Assembly: GCA_031274715.1 (NCBI GenBank)
Contig: JAISPT010000068.1
Span: forward strand, 1 to 64,000
Source: Azonexus sp.
GTDB taxonomy: Bacteria > Pseudomonadota > Gammaproteobacteria > Burkholderiales > Rhodocyclaceae
Direction of reading: 5' to 3'
Length of the DNA stretch: 64,000 bases
Each line of letters begins with the position of its first letter. Position 1 is the first letter of the stretch. This document shows positions 53,178-62,456 of the stretch, piece after piece. Below the pieces are notes generated by a model. That model saw only the letters and a program-made list of their open reading frames with translations. It was not told the origin of the DNA and made no database searches. The position numbers and the translations under genes are program-made.

Positions 53178-53788
53178 ATGCACGCCTCGCCTTCCTTGCC
53201 GCTTTTGCCTCTCTCCTGCTCGCGCCCCCCACCGCCTTCGCCGAACGGGCCGACCGTAACAAGCCGATGCATCTGGAAGCCAACCGCCTTTCGATCGATG
53301 ACGCCAAGAAAATCCAGATTCTCGAAGGCGACGTCGTGATCACCAAGGGCACCATGGTGCTCAAGGCTGATCGTGTCGTCATCACCGAAGACCAGTACGG
53401 CTTTCAGCTCAGCACCGCCTTCGGCGGCAAGGGCGGGCTGGCCCGCTTCCGCCAGAAGCGCGAGGGGCGCGACGACTACATCGAAGGCGAAGCCGAACGC
53501 ATCGAATACAACAGCAACAGCGAAATCGTCGAGCTGTTCCACCGCGCCTGGGTCAGGAGCGGCGAAGACGAAATCCGCGGCGATTACATCTGGTACGACG
53601 CCGTCAGTGAGAAATACCTGGTCACCGCCGGCGACCGCCACGATCCAAGTGCCCCGCCACCACGTGTGCGCGCCATCATCCAGCCCAAGAGCAACGACAC
53701 GACGACGCCCGAACGGCCAAAAACGAACGGCACCTCACTCGAACTGAAAGGCGCGACTGGCCTTGGCGGAGCGGATGCGCGCCCATAG
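53174..53788 (+). CDS. lptA: LPS transport periplasmic protein LptA
   Basis: The 204-residue protein has a signal peptide (AFLAAFASLLLAPPTAFAER) and the LptA/OstA fold, with LEANRLSIDDAKKIQILEGD and NSNSEIVELFHRAWV. It forms the periplasmic bridge for LPS. In related genomes lptB and rpoN follow directly; here phasin genes do, so the operon ends at lptA. The last residues overlap a minus-strand coding-like stretch. Confidence 0.95.
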   Translation: MNARLAFLAAFASLLLAPPTAFAERADRNKPMHLEANRLSIDDAKKIQILEGDVVITKGTMVLKADRVVITEDQYGFQLSTAFGGKGGLARFRQKREGRDDYIEGEAERIEYNSNSEIVELFHRAWVRSGEDEIRGDYIWYDAVSEKYLVTAGDRHDPSAPPPRVRAIIQPKSNDTTTPERPKTNGTSLELKGATGLGGADARP

Positions 53789-53886
53789 CGCACCGGTCGA
53801 CTCCACCCTCATAAACAGCCAGCGCAACAGCAGCAAATAATTGATTTTGATCGAGTAACGCCATTTGTGCGGCGCACAAATAATTG

Positions 53887-53917
53887 TTGACAATGTATCA
53901 GTCATTCCTACTATAAT
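53887..53917 (+). promoter_or_regulatory. Sigma-70 promoter of the first phasin gene
   Basis: A perfect TTGACA (53887-53892) and a perfect TATAAT (53912-53917) are separated by 19 bases, slightly longer than the ideal 17. The region is markedly AT-rich. Transcription would start near 53924, about 90 bases before the phasin ATG. Confidence 0.75.
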
Positions 53918-54013
53918 TAAAAGAGCATGACGCGGTGCAACATGAACAGTGATGGCCCTGCAACGGTTTGCAGATGCCTCGTCAGACCCCCCTTAAATAT
54001 TCAGGAGATTTTC

Positions 54014-54568
54014 ATGAGCTTCACGACCCCCGAACAATTCGCCGCCGCCAACAAGGCCACTGTCGACTCCCTGCTGTCGGTCGCTAACGCTGCCCTGGCT
54101 TCCGCCGAGCGCATCGCCGCCCTGAACCTGAACACCGCCCGCTCGGTCCTGGAAGATTCCGTTTCCAACACCAAGGCCCTGCTCGGCGCCAAGGACGTCC
54201 AAGAAGCCCTGTCGATCCAGGCCTCCCTGGCCCAGCCCAACGTCGAGAAGGCCGTCGCCTACTCGCGCAGCGTCTATGAAATCTCCGCCCAGGCCCAGGA
54301 AGAACTGTCGAAGACCATCGAAGCCCAGTTCTCCGGCTTCCAGAACCAGGTCGCCGATCTGCTGGACAAGGCCGCCAAGTCCGCCCCGGCCGGTTCCGAC
54401 GTCGCCGTCGCCGCGGTCAAGAGCGCCATCGCCGCCGCCAACTCGGCTTTCGACAACCTGAACAAAGCCGCCAAGCAGGTCGCCGAAATTACCGAAGCCA
54501 ACGTCGCCGCTGCCACCAACGCGACGGTCAAGGCAGTCGGCCAGACCACCGCCAAGAAGAGCAAGTAA
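54014..54568 (+). CDS. phaP: Phasin family protein
   Basis: The 184-residue protein is a helical phasin (Phasin_2 type): MSFTTPEQFAAANKATVDSL, then ALASAERIAALNLNTARSVL and a lysine/alanine-rich tail ending TTAKKSK. Phasins coat polyhydroxyalkanoate granules. ATG 54014 follows AGGAG. It has its own promoter and terminator. Strong codon bias (GCC, CTG, AAG) suggests high expression. Confidence 0.93.
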   Translation: MSFTTPEQFAAANKATVDSLLSVANAALASAERIAALNLNTARSVLEDSVSNTKALLGAKDVQEALSIQASLAQPNVEKAVAYSRSVYEISAQAQEELSKTIEAQFSGFQNQVADLLDKAAKSAPAGSDVAVAAVKSAIAAANSAFDNLNKAAKQVAEITEANVAAATNATVKAVGQTTAKKSK

Positions 54569-54585
54569 CTCTCTGCTTCACCCGA

Positions 54586-54609
54586 CCCCCGCCACTTGGC
54601 GGGGGTTTT
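54586..54609 (+). terminator. Terminator after the first phasin gene
   Basis: CCCCCGCC, a four-base loop and GGCGGGGG form a stem followed by TTTTG TTT. It lies 18 bases after the stop codon. Confidence 0.88.
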
Positions 54610-54649
54610 GTTTCATCCGCTGCAAGTAAAACCCAGACTGGAGATGATG

Positions 54650-55219
54650 ATGAGCAACCCGAATATGGAACAACTGACCGCCGCCCAGAAGGCCAATACC
54701 GAAGTCATGCTGTCGTTGCTGCGCACTGCCTTCACCGGCATCGAGCGCCTGACAGCGCTGAATCTGGCGACCACCCGCGAGTTCTTCAGCAATACGGTTG
54801 CCAACACCCAGCAGTTGATGGCCGCCAAGGACGCCAACGAGATCGCCAAGCTGAACAGCAAGCTGGCCGAGCCGGGCGTCGAAAAGATCGTCGATTACTC
54901 GCGCAACGTCTATGACCTGGTCGCCGAAATGCAGAAGGAAATTACCTCGGTCATGGAAGCGCAGTACAACAGCTTCAACAAGAGCGCTTCCAGCGTCGTC
55001 GCCAAGGCCAGGACGGCCCCGGTCGGCGGCGACGTGTTCGCCGCCGGCATGGAGTCGATGCTGAACGCCTCGACCAAGGCCTTCGACAGCATGAGCTCGA
55101 TGGCCAAGCAATTGTCGGACATCGCCGAAGCCAACCTGCAGGCAGCCACCAAGGCCGTCGTACCGGCCGCCAAGAGCAGCGCCACCAGTGCCGCCGCCAA
55201 GAAGGCAACCAGCAAGTAA
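54650..55219 (+). CDS. Second phasin family protein
   Basis: The 189-residue protein is a paralogue of the preceding phasin: QLTAAQKANTEVMLSLLRTA, GIERLTALNLATTREFF, and a lysine/alanine tail. Three consecutive ATGs occur at 54644, 54647 and 54650; the third is chosen because GGAG at 54640 is then at a workable six-base distance. It also probably coats PHA granules. It has its own terminator, but no separate promoter is clear in the 40-base gap after the first terminator. Confidence 0.92.
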   Translation: MSNPNMEQLTAAQKANTEVMLSLLRTAFTGIERLTALNLATTREFFSNTVANTQQLMAAKDANEIAKLNSKLAEPGVEKIVDYSRNVYDLVAEMQKEITSVMEAQYNSFNKSASSVVAKARTAPVGGDVFAAGMESMLNASTKAFDSMSSMAKQLSDIAEANLQAATKAVVPAAKSSATSAAAKKATSK

Positions 55220-55240
55220 ATTCGCTTTCTCCGGACTGCC

Positions 55241-55266
55241 AAAAAGCCCGCCCTCGGCGGGCTTTT
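55241..55266 (+). terminator. Terminator after the second phasin gene
   Basis: AAAAAGCCCGCC, a three-base loop and GGCGGGCTTTT form an intrinsic terminator 22 bases after the stop. The A-run makes it usable from the minus strand too. Confidence 0.9.
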
Positions 55267-55317
55267 GTTTTTCTGGCATCCCTTTTCGGGCAAAACTCTG
55301 ACGTTCCGTCCGCTCCC

Positions 55318-56082
55318 TCAGGGTCGCCAGGCCCAGTCAATGCCACGCTGCTCGACCTCGGTGCGGATCTCCGCCATGGCCCGATCGACTCGCTCCGGCG
55401 CCCCCTCGACGCCCAGTTCCAGATGCCTCCTCTCTTTGCCGATCAACGACGGTAGCGAGAACAGGCGCAGGTCCGGGTAAGCAACGACAATACGCTCCAT
55501 CAGGTCGAGCAGTGCGCTCTCATAGGCGGCCGGCCCGGTCAGCAGGAAGGCTTTCTCGATGCAGGCATCGGCCGGCTGGAACAGGTCGCGATGGAAGGTG
55601 TCAAGCGCCCATTCGATCATCGGGTGTGCCATCTGCGGAAAACCCGGGACAAAATAGTGCTCCCTGGCCATGAAGCCGGGAATACGGTTGAACGGATTGG
55701 GCACGATGCTGGCACCGGCCGGAAAAGTCACCAGCAACTTGCGCTGCTCACTGATTTCCTCACCGACGAAACGGGCCTGCAACTCCTCGTAGCCTTGCGG
55801 ATGCAATTCGAGCCCGACGCCAAGTGCAGCGGCAGCGGCCTGTCGGGTATGGTCGTCCGGCGTGTTGCCGATGCCGCCACAGGAGAAAACCACGTCGCCG
55901 GCGGCCAGGGTGCGCCGGAAGGTCGCCGCCAGGCGCGCCCGGTCATCGCCCAGGTAGTCCACCCAGGACAGTTGCAGGCCGCGCGCGGCGAGCAGTTCGG
56001 CAATCCGGGCGAAATGCTTGTCCTGGCGTTTGCCGGAAAGAATTTCGTCACCGATGATGACAGCGCCAAAAGTACGGCTCAT
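55318..56082 (-). CDS. CinA N-terminal-like molybdopterin-binding-fold protein
   Basis: The 254-residue protein has the MoCF-type fold seen at the N terminus of CinA: GAVIIGDEILSGKRQDKHF, LSWVDYLGDDRARLA, and CGGIGNTPDDHTRQAAA. The CinA deamidase domain is absent, so it is a stand-alone member, often annotated as competence/damage-inducible protein A-like. CinA-type COG1058 proteins act as ADP-ribose pyrophosphatases; whether this one does is inference. It overlaps the EI24 gene as ATGA. Confidence 0.88.
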   Translation of the reverse strand: MSRTFGAVIIGDEILSGKRQDKHFARIAELLAARGLQLSWVDYLGDDRARLAATFRRTLAAGDVVFSCGGIGNTPDDHTRQAAAAALGVGLELHPQGYEELQARFVGEEISEQRKLLVTFPAGASIVPNPFNRIPGFMAREHYFVPGFPQMAHPMIEWALDTFHRDLFQPADACIEKAFLLTGPAAYESALLDLMERIVVAYPDLRLFSLPSLIGKERRHLELGVEGAPERVDRAMAEIRTEVEQRGIDWAWRP

Positions 56083-56813
56083 AGACTTTTTCCCTCGACG
56101 CTGACGAGGGCGCCACCGCGTTCTCGGCGCAGAGCCTCCAGACCATAGTGGCCGAACGATAGCGCCGTCAGGGCCGGCGCCAGGAGGCCAATGAACGGAA
56201 TATGGGCGAGCAGGGCCATGATCAGGCCAAGCAGGAAGAGCGGCCCCTTGTGACGTTGCCGCAAGGCGACCCATTCGCTGGCGCTGGCATGCATCGACAG
56301 CGCGTCCCAAGTAAAAGTGCGGCGGTTCAGCCAGGCCATCAACAGCAAGGGGATCAGCAGCGAGAAGCCGGGAATCAGCCACAGCGGAATGGTCAACAGC
56401 CAAGCGGCGATGAAAACCAACGAGGCCAGCACACTGTTGGCCGCCCCAGCGACGAAACTGTCCTTGCCCATCGGCGCTAGGTCGCGGTACTCGCCGGCGG
56501 CCAGGAATTTCAACATCAGCGGCATGATCGCCACCGACGCCACCAGCACAGCGCCAAGCCAAGCGACGGCAAGGATCGCCATCCAGCCACCGATGCTTGC
56601 CAGCAGGGAAGCGAGCCACAGCAGTCCCCAGGCGGTTAGCCAAGTCATAGGCGGATAGCCAAGCAGATGTTGGATGATGGCACCGAGAGCCCAGACCGCT
56701 AGGACCACGGTCAGCAGCAGCGAAAACAGCGCCGGCGTCAGCACGTAGAGCCAGACCCGGCCATGCCTCAGATCGGCGAAAGTGCGCCGGAGCGCGAACA
56801 TGATGTTATCCAT
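56079..56813 (-). CDS. EI24/CysZ-like membrane protein
   Basis: The 244-residue protein has about six hydrophobic segments and the EI24 family layout (FADLRHGRVWLYVLTPALFS at the start and WLNRRTFTWDALSMHAS in the middle). CysZ members transport sulfate, but the broader family has unknown roles. It lies between hrpA (eight-base overlap) and the CinA-like gene, so the three form an operon. Confidence 0.85.
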   Translation of the reverse strand: MDNIMFALRRTFADLRHGRVWLYVLTPALFSLLLTVVLAVWALGAIIQHLLGYPPMTWLTAWGLLWLASLLASIGGWMAILAVAWLGAVLVASVAIMPLMLKFLAAGEYRDLAPMGKDSFVAGAANSVLASLVFIAAWLLTIPLWLIPGFSLLIPLLLMAWLNRRTFTWDALSMHASASEWVALRQRHKGPLFLLGLIMALLAHIPFIGLLAPALTALSFGHYGLEALRRERGGALVSVEGKSL

Positions 56814-59800
56814 TCTTGATGCCCTCCCATTGTTTTTGCAGCCGCTTCGTCGACACCGGCACCGGCGTGCGCAGCTCCTGCGCGTAGAGGCCGACGCGTA
56901 ATTCCTCCAGCAGCCAGCGGAACTGCTCGACCTGCGGATCGGGCGTACCGAGTTTGGCCAACTGGATTGCCCGCCGCTCGTAGTTGCTCCACAACGGCAC
57001 GTATTCGGCCATCAATTGCCCATCGCGCACCGGATTGGCCTTCAGTTTGTCCAAGCGAACGGCGATGGCCTTGAGGTAGCGCGGGTAGTGCTGCAGGCGC
57101 TCGAACGGCGTGTCGACGACGAACTGTTTGCCAAGCAGGCGCTTCAACTGCGCCTCGATATCGACCACTGCCGCCACGTGTGCCTTGCAGGCCGGCAGCT
57201 TCTTGCTCACCGCCTGCCATTCGCCAAGCACGGTACCGACCAGGCGACAGATTTCCTGCATGATCAGGCCGAGCCGGGCCTTGGCCTCGGCGCAGCGCGC
57301 CTTGAAAACTGCCGCCGTGGTCGGTAGCGGCTCGCTCAGGCAGGCGCGCTCGAAGCTCAGTTCGATCAGTTGGCGTTTCAGCTCATCACTGCTACCCAGG
57401 CTCATGTACTGCATGGCCATCTGGGTCAAGCCCGGCACGTTCTTGTCGAAGTATTTCACCTGCTCGCGGAACTGCAGCATGAACAGTCGGCGCAGACCCC
57501 GGCGATGGCAGTCAGCGGCTTCCTCGGCCGAGTCAAAGACCTTCAGGCTGACCGTGTCGCCGTCGTCGACCAACGCCGGGTAGCCGATCACCGTCTGGCC
57601 GCCGACCGGGACTTCCATCAGTTCCGGCAACTCGCCGAAGGTCCAGTCGCTGAGGCGAGTATATTCGGCCGGCGTTTCGTGCAACTCGGCGAATTCCTCC
57701 TTGGCCTCCCGGCCCCACTCGCCACGCAGTGCCAAAAGGCTGCGGTTCATGTCAAGTTGCCGGCCATGCTCGTCGATCAACTTGTAATTCATCGAAAAAT
57801 GCGACGGCAGCGCATCCGGCCGGAAGGCATCCGGCGTCACCGCCCAACCGCGGGCATTGAGTCCCCTGGCTTCGAGGATATAGTCAATCAGCGGCGGAAT
57901 CAGACCCTGGTTCATCTTCCGCTCGTTGCCAACGGTAGCGGCGATGAATTCGTCGACGAATTCCGGCACCGGCACCAGCTTGGCCCGTATCTTCTGCGGC
58001 AACGTCTTGATCAGTTGCACCAGCTTTTCCTTCAGCAATCCCGGCACCAGCCATTCCATGCGCGGCGCCGGAATCTGGTTCAGTTGCGCCAGCGGCAGGG
58101 TCAGCGTCACGCCATCCCTCGGCGAACCGGGCTCGAAATGATAGGTGAGCGCATACTCCACACCGCCGACCTTGATCTGGTGCGGAAAAGCTTCCGTCGT
58201 CACACCGGCCGCCGAATGACGCATCAGGTCATCCTTGTCCAGGAACAACAAGCGGGGATTCTCCTGCTCGGCCTCCTTGCGCCAATGGTCGAAGGTCGCG
58301 CCGTTGTGGATGCCTTCGGGAATCCGCTGGTCGTAAAAGGCAAAAATCAGTTCGTCGTCGACCAGTACATCTTGCCGGCGCTGCTTGTGCTCGATCTTCT
58401 CGATGTCGCGAATCTGCTTCTGATTGTGCTGAAAGAAGGGCCAGCGGCGAGCGAACGCCTCGTCGATCTCCTCGCCGACCAACCCCTGGCGAATGAAAAT
58501 CTCGCGCGACTCAGCCGGTGCCAGCGGCCCGTAATGGATGCGCCGCTTGGGGTTGATGACCACGCCGTACAAAGTCGTCCGCTCCCAAGCGGCGACCTGC
58601 ATAGCCTTCTTCTCCCAGTGCGGATCGAAATATTGGCGCTTGATCAGGTGAGCGCCCACTTTCTCGATCCAGCCTTCCTCGATGCGGGCGATGCAACGCC
58701 CGAAGAGGCGTGTCGTCTCGGTGATCTCGGCGGCCATCAGCCATTTGCCGGCCTTCTTCTGCAGCGGCGAGGACGGGTGGATCAGGAAGCGGATGCCGCG
58801 TGCGCCGAGGTAATAACCGGATTCGTCCGCCTTGCAGCCGATGTTGCCGAGCAGGCCCGACAGCAGCGCCATGTGGATGGCCTCGTAGCTGCCGGGTTCC
58901 TCGTTCTCCTTCCAGCCCAATTCCGCGACCATCGCATGTAACTGACCATGCACCTCACGCCATTCGCGCAGGCGCAAATACGACAGGAAATGAGCGTGGC
59001 AGGTATCGACCAATTGCTTGTTGCTCTTCTTATGCTCGACCGCGTTGCGGAACCAATTCCACAGCTTCCACCAACCGAGGAATTCCGATTTCTCGTCGGC
59101 GAACAGCTTGTGCTTCTCGTCAGCTGCCTGCTGGCGCTCCTGCGGCCGCTCGCGCGGATCCTGCGTGGACAGGCCGGCGGCGATCACCAGCACTTCCCGG
59201 AGGCAACCGAGATCACGGGCGGCGACCAGCATGCGGCCGATGCGCGGATCGAGCGGCAGGCGAGCCAGCGCCTCGCCAACGCGGGTCAGCTTGCTATCCG
59301 CCTCGTTCAGCGCGCCAAGTTCCTGCAACAGCGCATAACCGTCGGCGATGGCCTTGGCCGGCGGCGATTCGAGGAAGGGAAAGCTGTCGACATCGGTCAG
59401 GCGCAGCGACTTCATGCGCAGGATCACACCGGCCAAGGAGGAGCGCAGGATTTCTGGATCGGTGAATAGCGGACGGGTGTTGAAATCCAGCTCGTCGTAC
59501 AAGCGGATACAAACCCCGGCGGCCACCCGGCCGCAGCGCCCGGCCCGCTGCCGCGCCGCCGCCTGCGAAATCTTCTCGATCTGCAATTGCTCGACCTTGT
59601 TGCGCCAGGAATAGCGCTTGACCCGCGCCAACCCGGTGTCAATCACATAACGGATGCCGGGCACGGTCAGCGAAGTTTCGGCAACGTTGGTCGCCAACAC
59701 GATGCGCCGCTGACCGCCGGAGGGCTTGAAGATGCGGTCCTGCTCGCCGGCCGACAGGCGCGAGAACAGCGGCAAGATTTCCGGCGCATGCGCCGTGGAC

Positions 59801-60774
59801 AGCCCCGGCCGGGCCAGCGCGTGCTTCCTTAGCGCCTCGGCCGCCTCGCGGATTTCCCGCTCGCCGGGCAGAAAAACCAGGATATCGCCGGGGCCGAGCC
59901 GGGCCAGTTCGTCGGCGGCATCGACGATGGCGTCGTAAAGATCGCGTTCGTCGTCCCGCTCATCGATGTCCACAACCGGCCGGTGGCGAATCTCGACTGG
60001 GTACAGGCGGCCGGATACCTCGATCACCGGCGCCGGCTTTTCGTTCACTGCGAAATGCCGCGCGAAACGCTCGGCGTCGATGGTCGCCGAGGTAATGATC
60101 ACTTTCAGGTCGGGGCGGCGCGGCAATAACTGCTTCAGGTAGCCGAGCAAAAAATCGATGTTCAGGCTGCGCTCGTGCGCCTCATCGATGAGGATTGCTT
60201 CGTAGGCGTTCAGAAACGGATCGGATTGCGACTCGGCCAGCAGGATGCCGTCGGTCATCAACTTGACCCAGCTCTCCGGGCCAGTGCGATCCTGGAAGCG
60301 GATTTTCACGCCAACGCCGGCGCCGACCTGGGTCTTCAACTCCTGCGCCAAACGCGCTGCTACCGAGCGGGCGGCCAGCCGACGCGGCTGCGTGTGACCG
60401 ATCAGGCCACGGGCACCAATACCGAGATCGAGGCAGATTTTCGGCAACTGCGTAGTCTTGCCGGAACCGGTCTCGCCGCAGACGATGACTACCTGATGCG
60501 CGGCAATCAACGCGGCGATGTCGGCACGCCGCTCATTGACCGGTAGATCGGCGGCGAATTCCGGCCGCGGCAGCGCCGCTCGCCGCGCCACTACCACCGC
60601 CTGTGACTGGGCGAGCAGCGCTTCCAGTTCGGCCTGCACCTTGCCCCGCGCTTCGCCGGCCGTGCGCTCCAGTTCGCGCTGCAAAGCCCGTAGACGTCGG
60701 GCGTCGGTGGTCAGAGTGTCAAGTAAACGATCATCGCGTCGCGGGCGGACGCTGCGTGCTGAAGCTTGTGCCAT
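56806..60774 (-). CDS. hrpA: ATP-dependent RNA helicase HrpA
   Basis: The 1322-residue DEAH-box helicase has Walker A GETGSGKTTQLPKI, the DEAH box IDEAHERSLN and motif III SATID. After the RecA-like pair come the winged-helix/HA2 region and the long C-terminal DUF3418 part found in bacterial HrpA (1300 residues in E. coli). HrpA acts on RNA, including rescue of stalled ribosomes. The ATG start at 60774 is well isolated. Confidence 0.96.
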   Translation of the reverse strand: MAQASARSVRPRRDDRLLDTLTTDARRLRALQRELERTAGEARGKVQAELEALLAQSQAVVVARRAALPRPEFAADLPVNERRADIAALIAAHQVVIVCGETGSGKTTQLPKICLDLGIGARGLIGHTQPRRLAARSVAARLAQELKTQVGAGVGVKIRFQDRTGPESWVKLMTDGILLAESQSDPFLNAYEAILIDEAHERSLNIDFLLGYLKQLLPRRPDLKVIITSATIDAERFARHFAVNEKPAPVIEVSGRLYPVEIRHRPVVDIDERDDERDLYDAIVDAADELARLGPGDILVFLPGEREIREAAEALRKHALARPGLSTAHAPEILPLFSRLSAGEQDRIFKPSGGQRRIVLATNVAETSLTVPGIRYVIDTGLARVKRYSWRNKVEQLQIEKISQAAARQRAGRCGRVAAGVCIRLYDELDFNTRPLFTDPEILRSSLAGVILRMKSLRLTDVDSFPFLESPPAKAIADGYALLQELGALNEADSKLTRVGEALARLPLDPRIGRMLVAARDLGCLREVLVIAAGLSTQDPRERPQERQQAADEKHKLFADEKSEFLGWWKLWNWFRNAVEHKKSNKQLVDTCHAHFLSYLRLREWREVHGQLHAMVAELGWKENEEPGSYEAIHMALLSGLLGNIGCKADESGYYLGARGIRFLIHPSSPLQKKAGKWLMAAEITETTRLFGRCIARIEEGWIEKVGAHLIKRQYFDPHWEKKAMQVAAWERTTLYGVVINPKRRIHYGPLAPAESREIFIRQGLVGEEIDEAFARRWPFFQHNQKQIRDIEKIEHKQRRQDVLVDDELIFAFYDQRIPEGIHNGATFDHWRKEAEQENPRLLFLDKDDLMRHSAAGVTTEAFPHQIKVGGVEYALTYHFEPGSPRDGVTLTLPLAQLNQIPAPRMEWLVPGLLKEKLVQLIKTLPQKIRAKLVPVPEFVDEFIAATVGNERKMNQGLIPPLIDYILEARGLNARGWAVTPDAFRPDALPSHFSMNYKLIDEHGRQLDMNRSLLALRGEWGREAKEEFAELHETPAEYTRLSDWTFGELPELMEVPVGGQTVIGYPALVDDGDTVSLKVFDSAEEAADCHRRGLRRLFMLQFREQVKYFDKNVPGLTQMAMQYMSLGSSDELKRQLIELSFERACLSEPLPTTAAVFKARCAEAKARLGLIMQEICRLVGTVLGEWQAVSKKLPACKAHVAAVVDIEAQLKRLLGKQFVVDTPFERLQHYPRYLKAIAVRLDKLKANPVRDGQLMAEYVPLWSNYERRAIQLAKLGTPDPQVEQFRWLLEELRVGLYAQELRTPVPVSTKRLQKQWEGIKNG

Positions 60775-60879
60775 GGGGCCGCATTATATTCGCCGCCCCC
60801 GGTGACACCGAGAAGATGGGGAAACCCTTGCAGAACAAAGTTGGCAGCCCGCTGTAGGTGGGTCCGCTCGGCCGCAATG

Positions 60880-61212
60880 TCAGGGCGAGGCTTTGCCATA
60901 AGCACGCTCGACCTTGGCCACTCGAAGCTCATAGTGCTCATACCACGCAGCCTTGCCCATTTCCTGCGCGACCACATGCTCCATATTCGCTTTCCAGCAC
61001 GCCATCGCCTCGGCAGATGACCAATACGAAACGGTAATGCCAAACCCGTCCTCGCCGCGAGCACTTTCAGTTCCAAGGAAGCCGGGCTGTTGGGGCACCA
61101 ACTCAAGCATTCTTTCGGCCATTGCATCGTAACCATTGTCCCCGAGCGTTCGGCGCGAAGAAAATATCACCGCGTAATACGGTGGCTCTGGAGTTTTCGG
61201 AAAAGAGGACAC
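60880..61212 (-). CDS. Antibiotic biosynthesis monooxygenase-fold protein
   Basis: The 110-residue protein has a dimeric ferredoxin-like ABM fold: YYAVIFSSRRTLGDNGYDAM, then QPGFLGTESARGEDG and VSYWSSAEAMACWKAN with EHYELRVAKVERAYG at the end. Related small proteins act on quinones or are of unknown role. GTG 61212 is chosen because the longer frame begins inside crcB with TTG. It follows crcB by ten bases. Confidence 0.85.
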   Translation of the reverse strand: MSSFPKTPEPPYYAVIFSSRRTLGDNGYDAMAERMLELVPQQPGFLGTESARGEDGFGITVSYWSSAEAMACWKANMEHVVAQEMGKAAWYEHYELRVAKVERAYGKASP

Positions 61213-61222
61213 GATCTGTGGC

Positions 61223-61612
61223 CTAACTTGCCCAAATCCGCGCCGCGCCAATACTGAGCAGGCCGAGCCAGGTAGCCGTCAGCGAGCCGGCTAAGTGCAG
61301 CGCGGCGAGGCCGATGGCGACGGCCAGCTGGCCGGCGAGCAGGCGCTCGACGATTTCGGCCGAGAAGGTCGAGAAGGTGGTCAAGCCGCCGAGAAAGCCG
61401 GTGATGGCGAACAGCTTGAGCGCCGGCGGCAGGCCGGCATGGAGATGGAAGACGCCGACTGCGACGCCGACCAGATAGCCGCCGACGATATTGGCCGCCA
61501 GGGTGCCGAGCGGCACGGCCAGCCACAGTGGATTGAGGAGGATGCCGAACCACCAGCGCAACCAGGCGCCGAGGGCTGCGCCGCAGCCGACCGCGATGAA
61601 TCCGCTTCCCAT
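61223..61612 (-). CDS. crcB: Fluoride channel CrcB/Fluc
   Basis: The 129-residue protein has four membrane helices and the fluoride channel motif GFLGGLTTFSTFSAE, with the earlier GAALGAWLRWWFG. It releases fluoride from the cytoplasm as an antiparallel dimer. GAGAGGAGG precedes the ATG. No fluoride riboswitch was recognised in the 195 bases upstream. Confidence 0.95.
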   Translation of the reverse strand: MGSGFIAVGCGAALGAWLRWWFGILLNPLWLAVPLGTLAANIVGGYLVGVAVGVFHLHAGLPPALKLFAITGFLGGLTTFSTFSAEIVERLLAGQLAVAIGLAALHLAGSLTATWLGLLSIGAARIWAS

Positions 61613-61807
61613 TTTCCCCCTCCTCTCAAGGAAATGCAGGGCCGCCCCAAGTTTGCGGGCTGGGCGCTGCCCGGCCCTGGGGGCACCCTTCTGGTCGCGG
61701 ATTTTAGCCTGTGCGCGACAAATCTAGAGCCGCTTGATGCAACACAAACAGCGACAAGACCTGGATGCTAAAATTACGTTTTTGTTACGAAGCTCGCCCC
61801 CACCGTC

Positions 61808-62446
61808 ATGTTTGAAGCCTTGATGCCCAAAGAGGGCAAGTATTTCGACTATTTCAACGCCCATGGCGAGCTGATCGCGCTGGGCGGTGTAGCGCTAGCC
61901 AAGCTGATCGAGGCCCTGACCAACGGTTCCGACGACGCCGAGGCGCTGGTCAACGAGATCGACATGCTCGAAAGCAAGGCTGACACGATCACCCACGACC
62001 TCCTGGCGCAGCTACACACTTCCTTCATCACTCCCTTCGACCGCGACGAGATTCACCAGTTGATCAACGGCATGGACAACATCCTCGACATGATCCAAGA
62101 CGTCGCCGAGGCCACCACGCTGTACGACATCCACCGCATCCCGGCCGAAGCCAAGGAAATGACTGGCGCCACCGAGCGTAGCTGCAAGCTTGTCTGCGCC
62201 GTGGTCAAGCTGCTGCACAACATGGACAACGCGCCGGCCATCCTCAAGTTGTGCCACGAGATCATCGATCTGGAATCGGAGGTCGACCGCCAACTGCGCG
62301 TGGCGATGTCCAAGACCTTCCGCGAGGAGCCCGATGTCCGCGAAGTCATCAAGCTCAAGGAAATCTACCAACTGATCGAGTCGGTGACCGATCGCTGCAA
62401 GGACGTGGCCAGCACGGTCGAATCCATCGTGCTCGAAAATTCCTGA
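61808..62446 (+). CDS. DUF47/PhoU-like Pit accessory protein
   Basis: The 212-residue helical protein belongs to the DUF47 (TIGR00153-type) PhoU-like family: MFEALMPKEGKYFDYFNAHG and DMLESKADTITHDLLAQLH. These proteins accompany Pit phosphate transporters and probably regulate them. It precedes the pit gene by ten bases. Confidence 0.95.
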   Translation: MFEALMPKEGKYFDYFNAHGELIALGGVALAKLIEALTNGSDDAEALVNEIDMLESKADTITHDLLAQLHTSFITPFDRDEIHQLINGMDNILDMIQDVAEATTLYDIHRIPAEAKEMTGATERSCKLVCAVVKLLHNMDNAPAILKLCHEIIDLESEVDRQLRVAMSKTFREEPDVREVIKLKEIYQLIESVTDRCKDVASTVESIVLENS

Positions 62447-62456
62447 GCGCCCGCCG

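Noticed and set aside
57370..58941. 523-codon plus-strand frame opposite hrpA
   Set aside because: It is antisense to conserved HrpA sequence and shows no domain.
61613..61807. Possible fluoride riboswitch before crcB
   Set aside because: I looked for the conserved fluoride-aptamer elements on the minus strand and did not find them. The region is only a GC-rich imperfect palindrome and a spacer.
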